Positions 6,174 to 12,860 of a stretch of 16,079 nucleotides of DNA are shown in pieces. Each line of letters starts with the position of its first letter. Position 1 is the stretch's first letter. A model generated the notes under the pieces. It had not been told where the DNA came from, ran no database searches, and was given only the letters and a program-made list of their open reading frames with translations. Source of the DNA: Candidatus Woesearchaeota archaeon (GTDB taxonomy: Archaea; Nanobdellota; Nanobdellia; Woesearchaeales; GW2011-AR9); the NCBI GenBank assembly GCA_016213985.1, contig JACRPJ010000076.1:1-16079 (forward strand), in the 5' to 3' direction. The translations under genes and the position numbers were made by a program.

Positions 6174-6180
6174 GGAGGTG
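6174..6180 (+). promoter_or_regulatory. Strong ribosome binding site deciding the start at 6187
   Basis: GGAGGTG is a full match to the archaeal anti-Shine-Dalgarno sequence, 6 nt before ATG 6187. It rules against the GTG at 6178, which is part of the site itself. Confidence 0.7.
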
Positions 6181-6186
6181 GAAAAG

Positions 6187-6552
6187 ATGGGTGTAAAAGC
6201 AATAAGCAATAAGCTGATTGCCTACTCGTTTACGATAGGTATAGTGATAGCATTGATTTTGGGGCTGATTTCCGCGAAGCTCCCCACCAACGTGGTACCG
6301 GTATTGACCAGCATCTTAATACTAATGGGTATCATTGTGGGATTCTTCAACATCACCCCGGCAGAAACCAAAGACTACATCTTGTTCGTAACTGCGATGG
6401 TGATCGTGACTAGCCTTGGTGGAAACATTCTGGGTCAAATGCAATTCGTCGGAAAATACCTAAGCAGCGTGCTGAGTGCTATTCTAGCTTTTATCCTGCC
6501 CTCAGTAATCATTGTAGGTATAAAGGCAGTAATAAACCTAGCTAGAAACTAA
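6187..6552 (+). CDS. Small polytopic membrane protein, function unknown
   Basis: A 121-aa hydrophobic protein with about four membrane segments: residues 10-30, 35-55, 63-80 and 92-117. A short loop motif FFNITPAETKD follows segment 2, and GGNILG lies between 3 and 4. Small proteins with this layout (a GFxNIT segment after the second helix, and SAIL/PxxxIV in the last helix) are, as far as I recall, common in DPANN archaea and have no assigned role. It has its own promoter, a strong ribosome binding site and a T-run terminator, so it is a monocistronic and probably well-expressed gene. Codon use is orderly, with no lesions, unlike its broken neighbours. Confidence 0.8.
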   Translation: MGVKAISNKLIAYSFTIGIVIALILGLISAKLPTNVVPVLTSILILMGIIVGFFNITPAETKDYILFVTAMVIVTSLGGNILGQMQFVGKYLSSVLSAILAFILPSVIIVGIKAVINLARN

Positions 6553-6560
6553 GTTGTTAT

Positions 6561-6582
6561 TCTTTGTTTTTCTTTTGTTTTT
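6561..6582 (+). terminator. T-run terminator after the small membrane protein gene
   Basis: Three runs of T (6567-6571, 6573-6576, 6578-6582) begin 14 nt after the stop, the usual archaeal intrinsic termination signal without a hairpin. Confidence 0.55.
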
Positions 6583-6590
6583 AATGAGAA

Positions 6591-6600
6591 AGTTATATTA
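6591..6600 (+). promoter_or_regulatory. TATA box for the possible TIM-barrel gene
   Basis: AGTTATATTA is centred about 29 nt before GTG 6625 and about 17 nt before TTG 6613. The spacing favours GTG 6625 as a leaderless start. Confidence 0.4.
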
Positions 6601-6612
6601 ATTCCAAGATAA

Positions 6613-7371
6613 TTGCCAATAGCCGTGCAAATATCCTTTTTTGAAGAATTCCCAACAAGAAAGAATCTAGAAAAAATCAATTTAGTTAATTGGCCAACCA
6701 AACTTTACATTGCTGCCAAAAACTTAGGCCAATTTAACAAAATCAAATCAGAAATTGAGAATAAAAACATAAAAGAATTAGTTTACTGGCCAATATGTGA
6801 TATTCATGAAGGTTATTGGATTTCTCCATTCACAAAACGATCTGCTCTCAAGAGAATTTTCAACGAATTAAAAAATACTAAAACCTCAGTTATGTTAGAC
6901 TTAGAACTTCCGACCACTAAAAACCCTAGGAATTACATTACTCAATTTCAGAATTTTCCAATTAATAAATCACTAATAAAAAAGTTCATTAAAGAACACG
7001 TCGGAAATGTTTACCTCGCTGAATATTATCCAGAGGGAAAAAGAAAAGAGAAGGTTCTACAATTCTTGGGTTTACACTATAAAAATAAAAAAGCAAAGAT
7101 CATTAAGATGCTCTACCATTCTCTGCATCATTTTAATAGAGAGTTCATTACCCAAGAACTAAAGCGAGGAAAGGAGGAATTTGGAGAGAATTATTTAATT
7201 GCCCTGGGCATAATTGCTCCGGGAGCAAATGGGAACGAGCCACTTCTACCTCCAGAACAACTACAGCAGGATTTACAATTAGCGAGAGAAGCAGGCATCA
7301 AAGAAGTGATTATTTTCAGGCTAGGGGGATTGGATAAGGAATATATCAAAGTAATAAATAGTTATAGATAG
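6613..7371 (+). CDS. Uncharacterised soluble protein, possible TIM-barrel fold
   Basis: A 252-aa protein without signal peptide or membrane segment. Alternating strands and helices suggest a TIM-barrel-like fold: VQISFFEEF, KLYIAAKNL, ELVYWPI, SVMLDLELP, VYLAEYYPEG, YLIALGIIAPG and EVIIFRLGGL would be successive strands. Acidic residues at strand ends (E in SFFEEF, D and E in LDLELP, E in LAEYYPEG) and aromatic WPICDIHEGYWISPF are what one expects of a sugar-acting or phosphate-binding barrel, but no catalytic motif is recognised. The start is unsure: TTG 6613, or GTG 6625, which lies about 28 nt after a TATATTA box at 6594-6600 and would be leaderless. The gene is followed 15 nt later by MITE-like element 2. 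Confidence 0.7.
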   Translation: MPIAVQISFFEEFPTRKNLEKINLVNWPTKLYIAAKNLGQFNKIKSEIENKNIKELVYWPICDIHEGYWISPFTKRSALKRIFNELKNTKTSVMLDLELPTTKNPRNYITQFQNFPINKSLIKKFIKEHVGNVYLAEYYPEGKRKEKVLQFLGLHYKNKKAKIIKMLYHSLHHFNREFITQELKRGKEEFGENYLIALGIIAPGANGNEPLLPPEQLQQDLQLAREAGIKEVIIFRLGGLDKEYIKVINSYR

Positions 7372-7378
7372 TTTAAAA

Positions 7379-7386
7379 GAAAAGGG
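7379..7386. repeat. Target site duplication, left copy (element 2)
   Basis: GAAAAGGG abuts the left terminal repeat of element 2. It matches GAAAAGGA at 7579-7586 in 7 of 8 bases. Confidence 0.6.
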
Positions 7387-7578
7387 GTAATACTTCACTA
7401 TCCCGAAGTCCAGCAAAGTCGTCTTGGGCCGTTAATTTTGACGAAAATTAGCTGTTTTATAGTCAGAATATTGCTCTCTAGACACCGATAATTTTCGTAT
7501 CTGTTCCTGTACTATGGCTTAACAAAATTAACCTCTTGGCCAAGACGACGACTTTGCTTCACAATACTGAAGTATTAC
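7387..7578. mobile_element. MITE-like non-autonomous element 2 (192 bp fold-back)
   Basis: Terminal inverted repeats of 11 bp, GTAATACTTCA at 7387-7397 and TGAAGTATTAC at 7568-7578, are flanked by 8-bp direct repeats with one mismatch. Further nested pairs make nearly the whole element one long fold-back: 7412-7427 with 7540-7558 (16 bp plus a 3-nt GTC insertion in the right arm), 7431-7440 with 7523-7532 (perfect 10 bp) and 7441-7450 with 7489-7498 (perfect 10 bp). No open reading frame of note is inside. It lies between the stop of the possible TIM-barrel gene and the TATA box of a broken gene. The one mismatch in the duplication suggests an older insertion than element 1. Confidence 0.75.
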
Positions 7579-7586
7579 GAAAAGGA
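7579..7586. repeat. Target site duplication, right copy (element 2)
   Basis: GAAAAGGA follows the right terminal repeat. It forms part of the purine-rich stretch (BRE-like) just ahead of the TATA box at 7592. Confidence 0.6.
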
Positions 7587-7591
7587 AGAAG

Positions 7592-7600
7592 TTTTATAAA
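7592..7600 (+). promoter_or_regulatory. TATA box ahead of the broken gene at 7623
   Basis: TTTTATAAA is centred about 27 nt before ATG 7623, preceded by the purine-rich GGAAGAAG. A leaderless transcript would start at or near the ATG. The promoter remains intact after insertion of element 2. Confidence 0.5.
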
Positions 7601-7622
7601 CTTCATATGAACCCTAAATAGT

Positions 7623-8086
7623 ATGAAAAGACCAACCGAAGAACAACTTTTAAATTTACTTAAAAGTATAGAATCCGGCAAAGTAACCCTCATATTGGAC
7701 AGAGTTGCTTCTGCCGAAGCAATTGAAATAGAGAATGGAGTGTTCAACTTTGATACATCAAATAAATGGAGAGTTGGCGTATATGTAGACTATGGAGAAT
7801 TTGATTATTGATTTGATTATATAGATTATATCCAACATGGCGGAACGAGGGTAGATCATGGTAAACTAGATCAATACTACTCTAAGATTGATAAATACTC
7901 TCTAAAATTTCGAGACCCAGAATTATCTAAAAAAGTGTGGGGGATAGAAGCTAAAATATACGCTGGTATATAAATTCCAAACCCCCTTCTAAATTAAAAG
8001 TTCTTTCTGAATTGAATATAACAGAGACTAAAAAAGAGGAAAGCAAATTTGACCTGTACATAAACAGAGAAAGTAAAAAACTTTAA
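7623..8086 (+). pseudogene. Broken gene of unknown function (in-frame stop plus frameshift)
   Basis: The first frame runs to a TGA at 7809-7811, but the same frame then stays open for 53 more codons to a TAA at 7971, with ordinary protein-like content (QHGGTRVDHGKL, FRDPELSKKVWGIEAKIY). From about 7955 a second frame takes over (NSKPPSKLKVLSELN, then ESKFDLYINRESKKL) and ends at TAA 8084-8086. The restored protein would be about 154 aa, starting MKRPTEEQLLNLLKSIESG. The stop sits in a direct repeat: TTTGATTAT, TGA, TTTGATTAT. Removing one 12-bp unit restores GEFDYIDYI, so a small duplication probably created it. The later frame change fits loss of one base within about 7955-7972. I recognise no family. 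The end overlaps the convergent reductase gene by 3 bases. Confidence 0.7.
8075..8080 (-). terminator. T-run terminator after the reductase gene
   Basis: Six T on the - strand begin 3 nt after the stop codon at 8083. This fits archaeal intrinsic termination. Confidence 0.4.
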
Positions 8087-9168
8087 AACAAAAATTTACT
8101 AAAATACCATAACTTTGGTTCTGTTATTAAAGCCTTAACCACCAGCGGCAGAGGGTTCTCCCGAGTATACCTCTCCAGCAGTCTCTGAATTTTGGGCCGG
8201 TTAAGCAAAGATAATAACTTATCCCAATCCTCATCCGAAAATTTATTAAAAATCTTTCTCAATCTTAAGTGGAAATTCATCTTTTTCCTTAACTGTTTAA
8301 CTTCTTTCTCATAATTCTTACTTTCAATGATGGAATTCGCCAGAAGCTCTGCCTGCTTCAGCCCGGGAACTAAGCCACCCAGAGTCGTCGCTTTAATGAA
8401 TCCTGAAGCATCTCCCGCTAAATAACAATTTCCTCCCTGTAATTTCTGTTTAGGATGATATAATGGAATCATTCCTGCTTGTATTTCCAGGATTTTAAAA
8501 TCCCGCTCCAGGACAAACTGATCAAACAGTTTCCGGGCATCTTTGGTGGATGCCAACCCTACTCTCGCTCTGCTCCTAGACTCTGGCACAATCCAAGCAA
8601 ACAAATCCGGACAAACCTTATTACCAAAGAAGGTCTGATACTTATTCAAATCAAATTTTCCTTCCACTACCGCCTGAACTCCTTGATAACTAACTCTGTC
8701 AGCAGGATACAAGCCAAAGGCATGTGCTGTTTTGGAAAGGGGACCATCCGCAGCAATTACCGCATCAGGAGTAACAGCAATCTCCTTATCGTTCTTAGTG
8801 TCTTTAATGACCAAACCCTCATTTTCCTTTCTTGCAAAAGCATGCTGTAAGTAAATCTTTGCCCCCGCTTTTTTTGCCAGCTCTGCCAGGAAGCCATCAA
8901 ACTTAGACCGATCAATGAGATACTCCTTTTGTTTAATAGTTAACTGCTTATTTGGAGAGTTAATCTCAATTTCACCAAAAGTATTGACTAAAAACGACTC
9001 TTTAGGCAGCCCAAACTGATCAAAGTCGGAGGTCAATAAACCGGTGCATTGTATCGGCAGGCCTATCTCAGCATGCTCCTCATAAATATCTATCCTCTGT
9101 CCAGCTTTTGCTAACAAATAGCCGCAATAGCACCCTATTGGTCCAGCACCGATGATGGAGATGTTCAT
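8083..9168 (-). CDS. Geranylgeranyl reductase family FAD-dependent oxidoreductase
   Basis: A 361-aa flavoprotein. The N-terminal Rossmann motif ISIIGAGPIGCYCGYLLAKAG binds the FAD ADP moiety and ends in an acidic IYEE. QCTGLL carries the conserved Cys region of the geranylgeranyl reductase family. YLIDRSKFDGFLAELAKKAG and AVIAADGPLSKTA follow as in that family, and CYLAGDASGFIKATTLGGLVPGLKQAE is the second FAD-binding motif with the family's Gly-rich loop. Such enzymes saturate the isoprenoid chains of archaeal membrane lipids, e.g. digeranylgeranylglycerophospholipid; other substrates are possible. ATG 9168 is preferred over 9192 because the TATA box at 9198-9209 puts the transcription start near 9178 and because the protein then begins directly with the Rossmann strand. 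It is transcribed alone. Confidence 0.9.
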   Translation of the reverse strand: MNISIIGAGPIGCYCGYLLAKAGQRIDIYEEHAEIGLPIQCTGLLTSDFDQFGLPKESFLVNTFGEIEINSPNKQLTIKQKEYLIDRSKFDGFLAELAKKAGAKIYLQHAFARKENEGLVIKDTKNDKEIAVTPDAVIAADGPLSKTAHAFGLYPADRVSYQGVQAVVEGKFDLNKYQTFFGNKVCPDLFAWIVPESRSRARVGLASTKDARKLFDQFVLERDFKILEIQAGMIPLYHPKQKLQGGNCYLAGDASGFIKATTLGGLVPGLKQAELLANSIIESKNYEKEVKQLRKKMNFHLRLRKIFNKFSDEDWDKLLSLLNRPKIQRLLERYTRENPLPLVVKALITEPKLWYFSKFLF

Positions 9169-9197
9169 ATCAAGCCTACTAATCCTAAACAAAAAGC

Positions 9198-9209
9198 ATA
9201 TATAAAAAA
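9198..9209 (-). promoter_or_regulatory. TATA box for the geranylgeranyl reductase gene
   Basis: On the - strand this reads TTTTTTATATAT, about 35 nt before ATG 9168, with an expected start about 10 nt ahead of that codon. No ribosome binding site is present. Confidence 0.5.
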
Positions 9210-9244
9210 TTTACCAAAATAAAATCGCAGAAAAACAAGAAACT

Positions 9245-9259
9245 AAAAAAAACAAAAAA
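9245..9259 (-). terminator. T-run terminator after the Ig/CARDB surface protein gene
   Basis: Runs of 6 and 8 T on the - strand begin 22 nt downstream of the stop codon at 9282, a strong archaeal-type termination signal. Confidence 0.55.
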
Positions 9260-9281
9260 TTGGGAGGAAGAATCGAATCAC

Positions 9282-10547
9282 TTAATAGTAATTCTTTCCC
9301 TCTTCACTGTCGTCCTTCTTTAGCCGGCTAAAGCCTACAATCAGGCCCACGATGACTAAAACGACTACCAACACGATCAAAGCAATCTCCAAACCATTTC
9401 TTAGGCTGAAGTTAGCATCGGCGGCAGCAGGCGCACCAGTAACCGTGGTTTTGAAAGCGACGTTCTGCAAAGTCTCGCTACCCGACTTAATAGCTAGTGA
9501 AGCAACGTGATCTCCTGCAACTGCTTTTGGATCAACTTTGACATCCACATATACAACTTTGTTTTTGCCAGGCTCAAGCACCACTAGGCTGTCACTCAAA
9601 GAAATGGTAGCCCAGTCGCTTCCAGCAGTGGCTTCCAATAAGTACGCTTTGGAAGTGCTTCCAGCATTGGTCAAAGCTACTGCATAAGTAGCAGTGGTAC
9701 CAGCAGCAACGGTCTGCTTTTCCGGCCCAACCGCTAGCACCAACTTTTCCGCCGGTTGGAACATCTCATTAGCCAGAACTTTGATCTTAAAAGTCTTAGC
9801 TACGGTCTCATACTCGTCATATTTAGCAATTACTTTTACTTCATATTCACCCTCAGCAGCATTTGCTGGTATGGGCAAGAACATTTCCGGAACATCTTCA
9901 TAGTCAACATTGTGGTCATCGGTTTTTACCACGTCCACAAACTCACTGGCACTTACTCCCAGTTCAGGAATAGCCACCGTAACTTTAACATTTTTTTCAT
10001 CCTTATCCCCGTAATTCTGCAACTGCACCGTCGCCAATAACGAGCGACCCGCTTTTATCGTAGCCCCCGGAGACAATGCCACATCAGAGACATCAATTCC
10101 GTGCCTGGTTGGCTCAACTGCCAGCTTGATATTCTTCTCTAAAGCAAGAGTATTCTTATCCAGCACTCGTAATCTCAGCCAGTATACATCCTTATCCAGT
10201 TTTTGGGGCAGAGCCACACTTAAAGAAACGTATTTAGTAGTACCAGCAGCCAGGTCGAATAGATGAGTAGAATCTTCTAAATCCTCATAATCCGAATATT
10301 CATATCCGGCAATTTCAGCTTCTACTTCGATATCGCTTGCACCAGACTTATCCTGCGCAATCAATCCTAAGCGGATATCCAGAGTCTGCCCTTCCTCTAT
10401 TGCTAGGGTATCTCCATCATTTACGACATCCCCGTTAACCTTGGTGGTTCCCCAAGCCAAGTTGGTGTCGTCCAAAGCACTAACCAAGGACACGGTCAGT
10501 AAGCTTACTACAAACAAAACCAGTAAACTCCATAATAACTTTTTCAT
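9282..10547 (-). CDS. Secreted, membrane-anchored Ig/CARDB-type surface protein
   Basis: A 421-aa cell-surface protein. Residues 1-25 are a signal peptide (MKKLLWSLLVLFVVSLL, likely cut after VSA). The middle is beta-rich with repeated Ig-like/CARDB-type units: about 26-125; 130-258, with TVQLQNYGDKDEKNVKVTV typical of CARDB; and 265-370, with LTNAGSTSKAY and VYVDVKVDPKAVAGDH. Residues 385-407 are one hydrophobic membrane segment followed by a short charged tail SRLKKDDSEEGKNYY, so the protein is tethered by its C-terminus with the body outside. It is strongly acidic and lacks Cys. This layout suits an S-layer-like or adhesive envelope component. It has its own TATA box, BRE, ribosome binding site and terminator, pointing to independent, probably strong expression. 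Confidence 0.85.
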   Translation of the reverse strand: MKKLLWSLLVLFVVSLLTVSLVSALDDTNLAWGTTKVNGDVVNDGDTLAIEEGQTLDIRLGLIAQDKSGASDIEVEAEIAGYEYSDYEDLEDSTHLFDLAAGTTKYVSLSVALPQKLDKDVYWLRLRVLDKNTLALEKNIKLAVEPTRHGIDVSDVALSPGATIKAGRSLLATVQLQNYGDKDEKNVKVTVAIPELGVSASEFVDVVKTDDHNVDYEDVPEMFLPIPANAAEGEYEVKVIAKYDEYETVAKTFKIKVLANEMFQPAEKLVLAVGPEKQTVAAGTTATYAVALTNAGSTSKAYLLEATAGSDWATISLSDSLVVLEPGKNKVVYVDVKVDPKAVAGDHVASLAIKSGSETLQNVAFKTTVTGAPAAADANFSLRNGLEIALIVLVVVLVIVGLIVGFSRLKKDDSEEGKNYY

Positions 10548-10556
10548 TTTATTTCT

Positions 10557-10562
10557 TCCTCC
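10557..10562 (-). promoter_or_regulatory. Ribosome binding site of the Ig/CARDB surface protein gene
   Basis: GGAGGA on the - strand, 9 nt before ATG 10547. It supports this start in a leadered mRNA. Confidence 0.55.
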
Positions 10563-10590
10563 AAATTTTTAAGGTTTATTAGGGTTAGTT

Positions 10591-10606
10591 ATATTTAAAT
10601 CTTTCG
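10591..10606 (-). promoter_or_regulatory. BRE and TATA box for the Ig/CARDB surface protein gene
   Basis: On the - strand CGAAAG (BRE-like, 10601-10606) is followed by ATTTAAATAT (10591-10600). Transcription would start around 10570, giving a leader of about 20-25 nt carrying GGAGGA. Confidence 0.6.
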
Positions 10607-10625
10607 ATTCTTTAGCATTCTAAAG

Positions 10626-10658
10626 TAACTACATGGTTTATTTATTTTGATGTAGTTA
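10626..10658. repeat. Inverted repeat between two surface-protein genes
   Basis: TAACTACAT at 10626-10634 pairs with ATGTAGTTA at 10650-10658 (9 bp, 15-nt A/T-rich loop). It lies downstream of the 720-aa surface protein stop and upstream of the next promoter. It could be a 3' hairpin of the operon mRNA or a regulator site; there is no clear T-run after it. Confidence 0.4.
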
Positions 10659-10683
10659 ATTAATGCAGTAAAACATCCTCACG

Positions 10684-12846
10684 CTATTTAACCGTTAGCT
10701 GCCTATAAGTAACGTCGTGATAATCCTCATTGCTTACCATAACCTCTACCAAATATTCTCCTGACAGAGCCTCGTAGGGGATTCCCAAGTACATCTTAAT
10801 ATTTTGGGTCTCTCCCGAATTGAGAGTAAACTCTTTGCTGGAGTGTTTAATCCCTAAATCGTAAATCAGAGCTTTTACGCTTACCTCTTCTAAATTCTTG
10901 TTACCGTTATTAACTAACTTAATATTAAGCAAGACATAATCTCCTGGAAATACCAGTTCTGACTCTAGGTGCACTGTGGCTAACTTAATACTAGCTAATT
11001 GATCTCTTACTGTAATAGTATACTTCTGAGTTACGGTGGTAATCCCGTCAGTAACTACTATAGTTACTAATGCTTTACCCTCTTTATCAGGAGTCCATTC
11101 TACTAATCCGTCTTTGCTTAGGGTCATGCCCGGCGGAGCTTGAGCTAAGGAATAACTCTTTGGATTCTGCTTCCCTTCACCAGCAAGGACTAATTGGTAA
11201 GTGTACAACTCATTGACTGCTGCTAAAGTAGGTGGATTGGAGATTATAGTAAAAAAAGCCGGATACTCCGGATACTCACAACTGCCATCATCTTGGGTAG
11301 CTTTAGGATCGTAATTATTGGCCTTAGGGTCGGTACAGCCTAATACTTCTATGGGAGGAACTGTTCCTACCATGACGTTCATGCTTTTAGCATCTTTTCC
11401 GTTGAAATCGTCTTTTACCTCTAAAGTTATAGCATACTCCCCTTCTTTACTATAAGTATAAGCTGGATTTTGCTCAAATATCACCTTATTTCCTTCTCCA
11501 AAGTCCCAACTATAAGTTAGCTTATCCCCATCAGCATCAGTGGCCTCGGAACTAAAAGAAGCTTCCGCTCCTGCTACAACCTTACTGGGAAGCATCATAG
11601 TGGTGATAATGGGGCCACGATTCACATCATGAACTTTAATTGTTACCTCTTTCCAAGCAGAGTACAACTTGCCGTCGAAAGCGCGGAACTCAACGACGAT
11701 GTCTCTCTCTGTAGCAGGATGAGACACATAATCATAATCCGGACTTAAAGTAAACATACCAGTGCTTTGGTCAAAAGTGGAAGCATCAGGCAAAACCGTT
11801 CCTAGGAAGAGATGCTTAAGCACACAGAAAATATCATCATTACACTTTTCCCTAGCATAGTAAGTTAATTTATCTCCGTTAGCATCAGCAGCTGAAACAA
11901 TAAAGGAAGTACTGCTTCCTTCATAAACGCTAGGTACAATAAAGTCGTTCATGGCCGGAGGGCTATTGATTCTAAAGATTACCGGCCAGGAAAAAGTATC
12001 TTTACCATCACTAACACTTAAAGATATAACATATTCTCCTCCCGCAGTAGCTTTTCCCGCCAGGGTAGCAGTGTTATCTTTATTATTAGTTAAAGAAAGC
12101 CAAGCAGGAAACTCATTTTCCTTCCCTAAAGTAGGGCTGATCTTAAAAGTTAACTTATCATTATCCGCGTCCGAGCCTATCGCCGTAATCTTTATGGTTT
12201 CTTCTACGTTCCTAATATAAACAGGGAACACTAAAACAAAAGGAATGTATACAAAGTCATCCGCTTTTGGATCTAAACTATAACTAGGAATGTCATTGGC
12301 TGGCTGAGCCACAGGACAACCATTATTCTCTTTCGGACCAGCTTGGGCGGGACAATTATCATCCTTATCGCAAACCCCATCATTATCAGAATCAGAACAA
12401 GCAACTTTTTTTACTGATAGAATTAAGCTGTGGTCTTCGAGCTGGCTATTTCCATCAGACAATTTAACGACTATAATATAATCTCCATCTTGAATAATAT
12501 AATCTCCATCTTGAATATATTCCTGTGAAGTCAGAGTAACTTCCTCGTAACCAAGTTCGGAGCTTACATCGATGTCCTTCTCAATCACACTAACTGCTTT
12601 TCCGCTATTTTTATCGTCAGTAAAAACAGCCATATGAATGGTATCGCTATAAGTTGAGCCGAAATAACCCGTATAAAAAGTGGCAATCTCTCCAGCAGTG
12701 ATGGTTTTACTTTTACTTCCATCATCCCAGGCTAAAAGAACAGTACCATTTGCTTCTTTGACCCAGTTAATTTGAGCTAAAGCACCAGAGAGCATAATAA
12801 CAAAAACCAAAAATAATATTGATAATTTTTTTAGGAAAGTTTTCAT
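10684..12846 (-). CDS. Large secreted multidomain surface protein (TSP3-like, Ig-like, PKD, CARDB)
   Basis: A 720-aa secreted protein. Residues 1-24 are a signal peptide. 25-147 form a beta-rich domain containing a 7-residue duplication (IQDGDYI twice). 150-178 are a thrombospondin type-3-like Ca-binding linker (DSDNDGVCDKDDNCP). 185-295 and 296-405 are cadherin/Ig-like domains (SDADNDKLTF, VSDGKDTF; AADANGDKLTY). 410-495 are a PKD domain (YSWDFGEG, then AYTYSKEGEYAITLEV). 503-516 hold the GCTDPKANNYDP motif with its partner DDGSCEYP. 520-615 are a putative-Ig domain (NPPTLAAVNELYTY, GLVEWTP), and 620-720 a CARDB-like domain (KLVNNGNKNLEEVSV). There is no C-terminal membrane segment. It is the last gene of a four-gene operon, with GAGGT before its ATG and a 14-nt gap. 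A structural or adhesive envelope role is inferred. Confidence 0.88.
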   Translation of the reverse strand: MKTFLKKLSILFLVFVIMLSGALAQINWVKEANGTVLLAWDDGSKSKTITAGEIATFYTGYFGSTYSDTIHMAVFTDDKNSGKAVSVIEKDIDVSSELGYEEVTLTSQEYIQDGDYIIQDGDYIIVVKLSDGNSQLEDHSLILSVKKVACSDSDNDGVCDKDDNCPAQAGPKENNGCPVAQPANDIPSYSLDPKADDFVYIPFVLVFPVYIRNVEETIKITAIGSDADNDKLTFKISPTLGKENEFPAWLSLTNNKDNTATLAGKATAGGEYVISLSVSDGKDTFSWPVIFRINSPPAMNDFIVPSVYEGSSTSFIVSAADANGDKLTYYAREKCNDDIFCVLKHLFLGTVLPDASTFDQSTGMFTLSPDYDYVSHPATERDIVVEFRAFDGKLYSAWKEVTIKVHDVNRGPIITTMMLPSKVVAGAEASFSSEATDADGDKLTYSWDFGEGNKVIFEQNPAYTYSKEGEYAITLEVKDDFNGKDAKSMNVMVGTVPPIEVLGCTDPKANNYDPKATQDDGSCEYPEYPAFFTIISNPPTLAAVNELYTYQLVLAGEGKQNPKSYSLAQAPPGMTLSKDGLVEWTPDKEGKALVTIVVTDGITTVTQKYTITVRDQLASIKLATVHLESELVFPGDYVLLNIKLVNNGNKNLEEVSVKALIYDLGIKHSSKEFTLNSGETQNIKMYLGIPYEALSGEYLVEVMVSNEDYHDVTYRQLTVK
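12475..12516 (-). repeat. Perfect 21-bp tandem duplication inside the surface protein gene
   Basis: The units 12475-12495 and 12496-12516 are identical, and being 7 codons long they keep the frame. They encode two copies of an IQDGDYI-type unit in the first domain. It is probably a recent replication-slippage duplication. Confidence 0.85.
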
Positions 12847-12860
12847 GGTTTACTAACCTC

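Noticed and set aside
6178-6180. GTG as start of the small membrane protein
   Set aside because: It is the last part of the GGAGGTG ribosome binding site. ATG 6187 follows at 6 nt.
5856-6212. 118-aa open frame on the + strand across element 1
   Set aside because: It runs through inverted repeats, has no start signal, no family features, and overlaps the true ribosome binding site at 6174.
7379-7586. Element 2 as an ordinary intergenic terminator hairpin
   Set aside because: It is far too long and has nested repeats with border duplications, which terminators lack.
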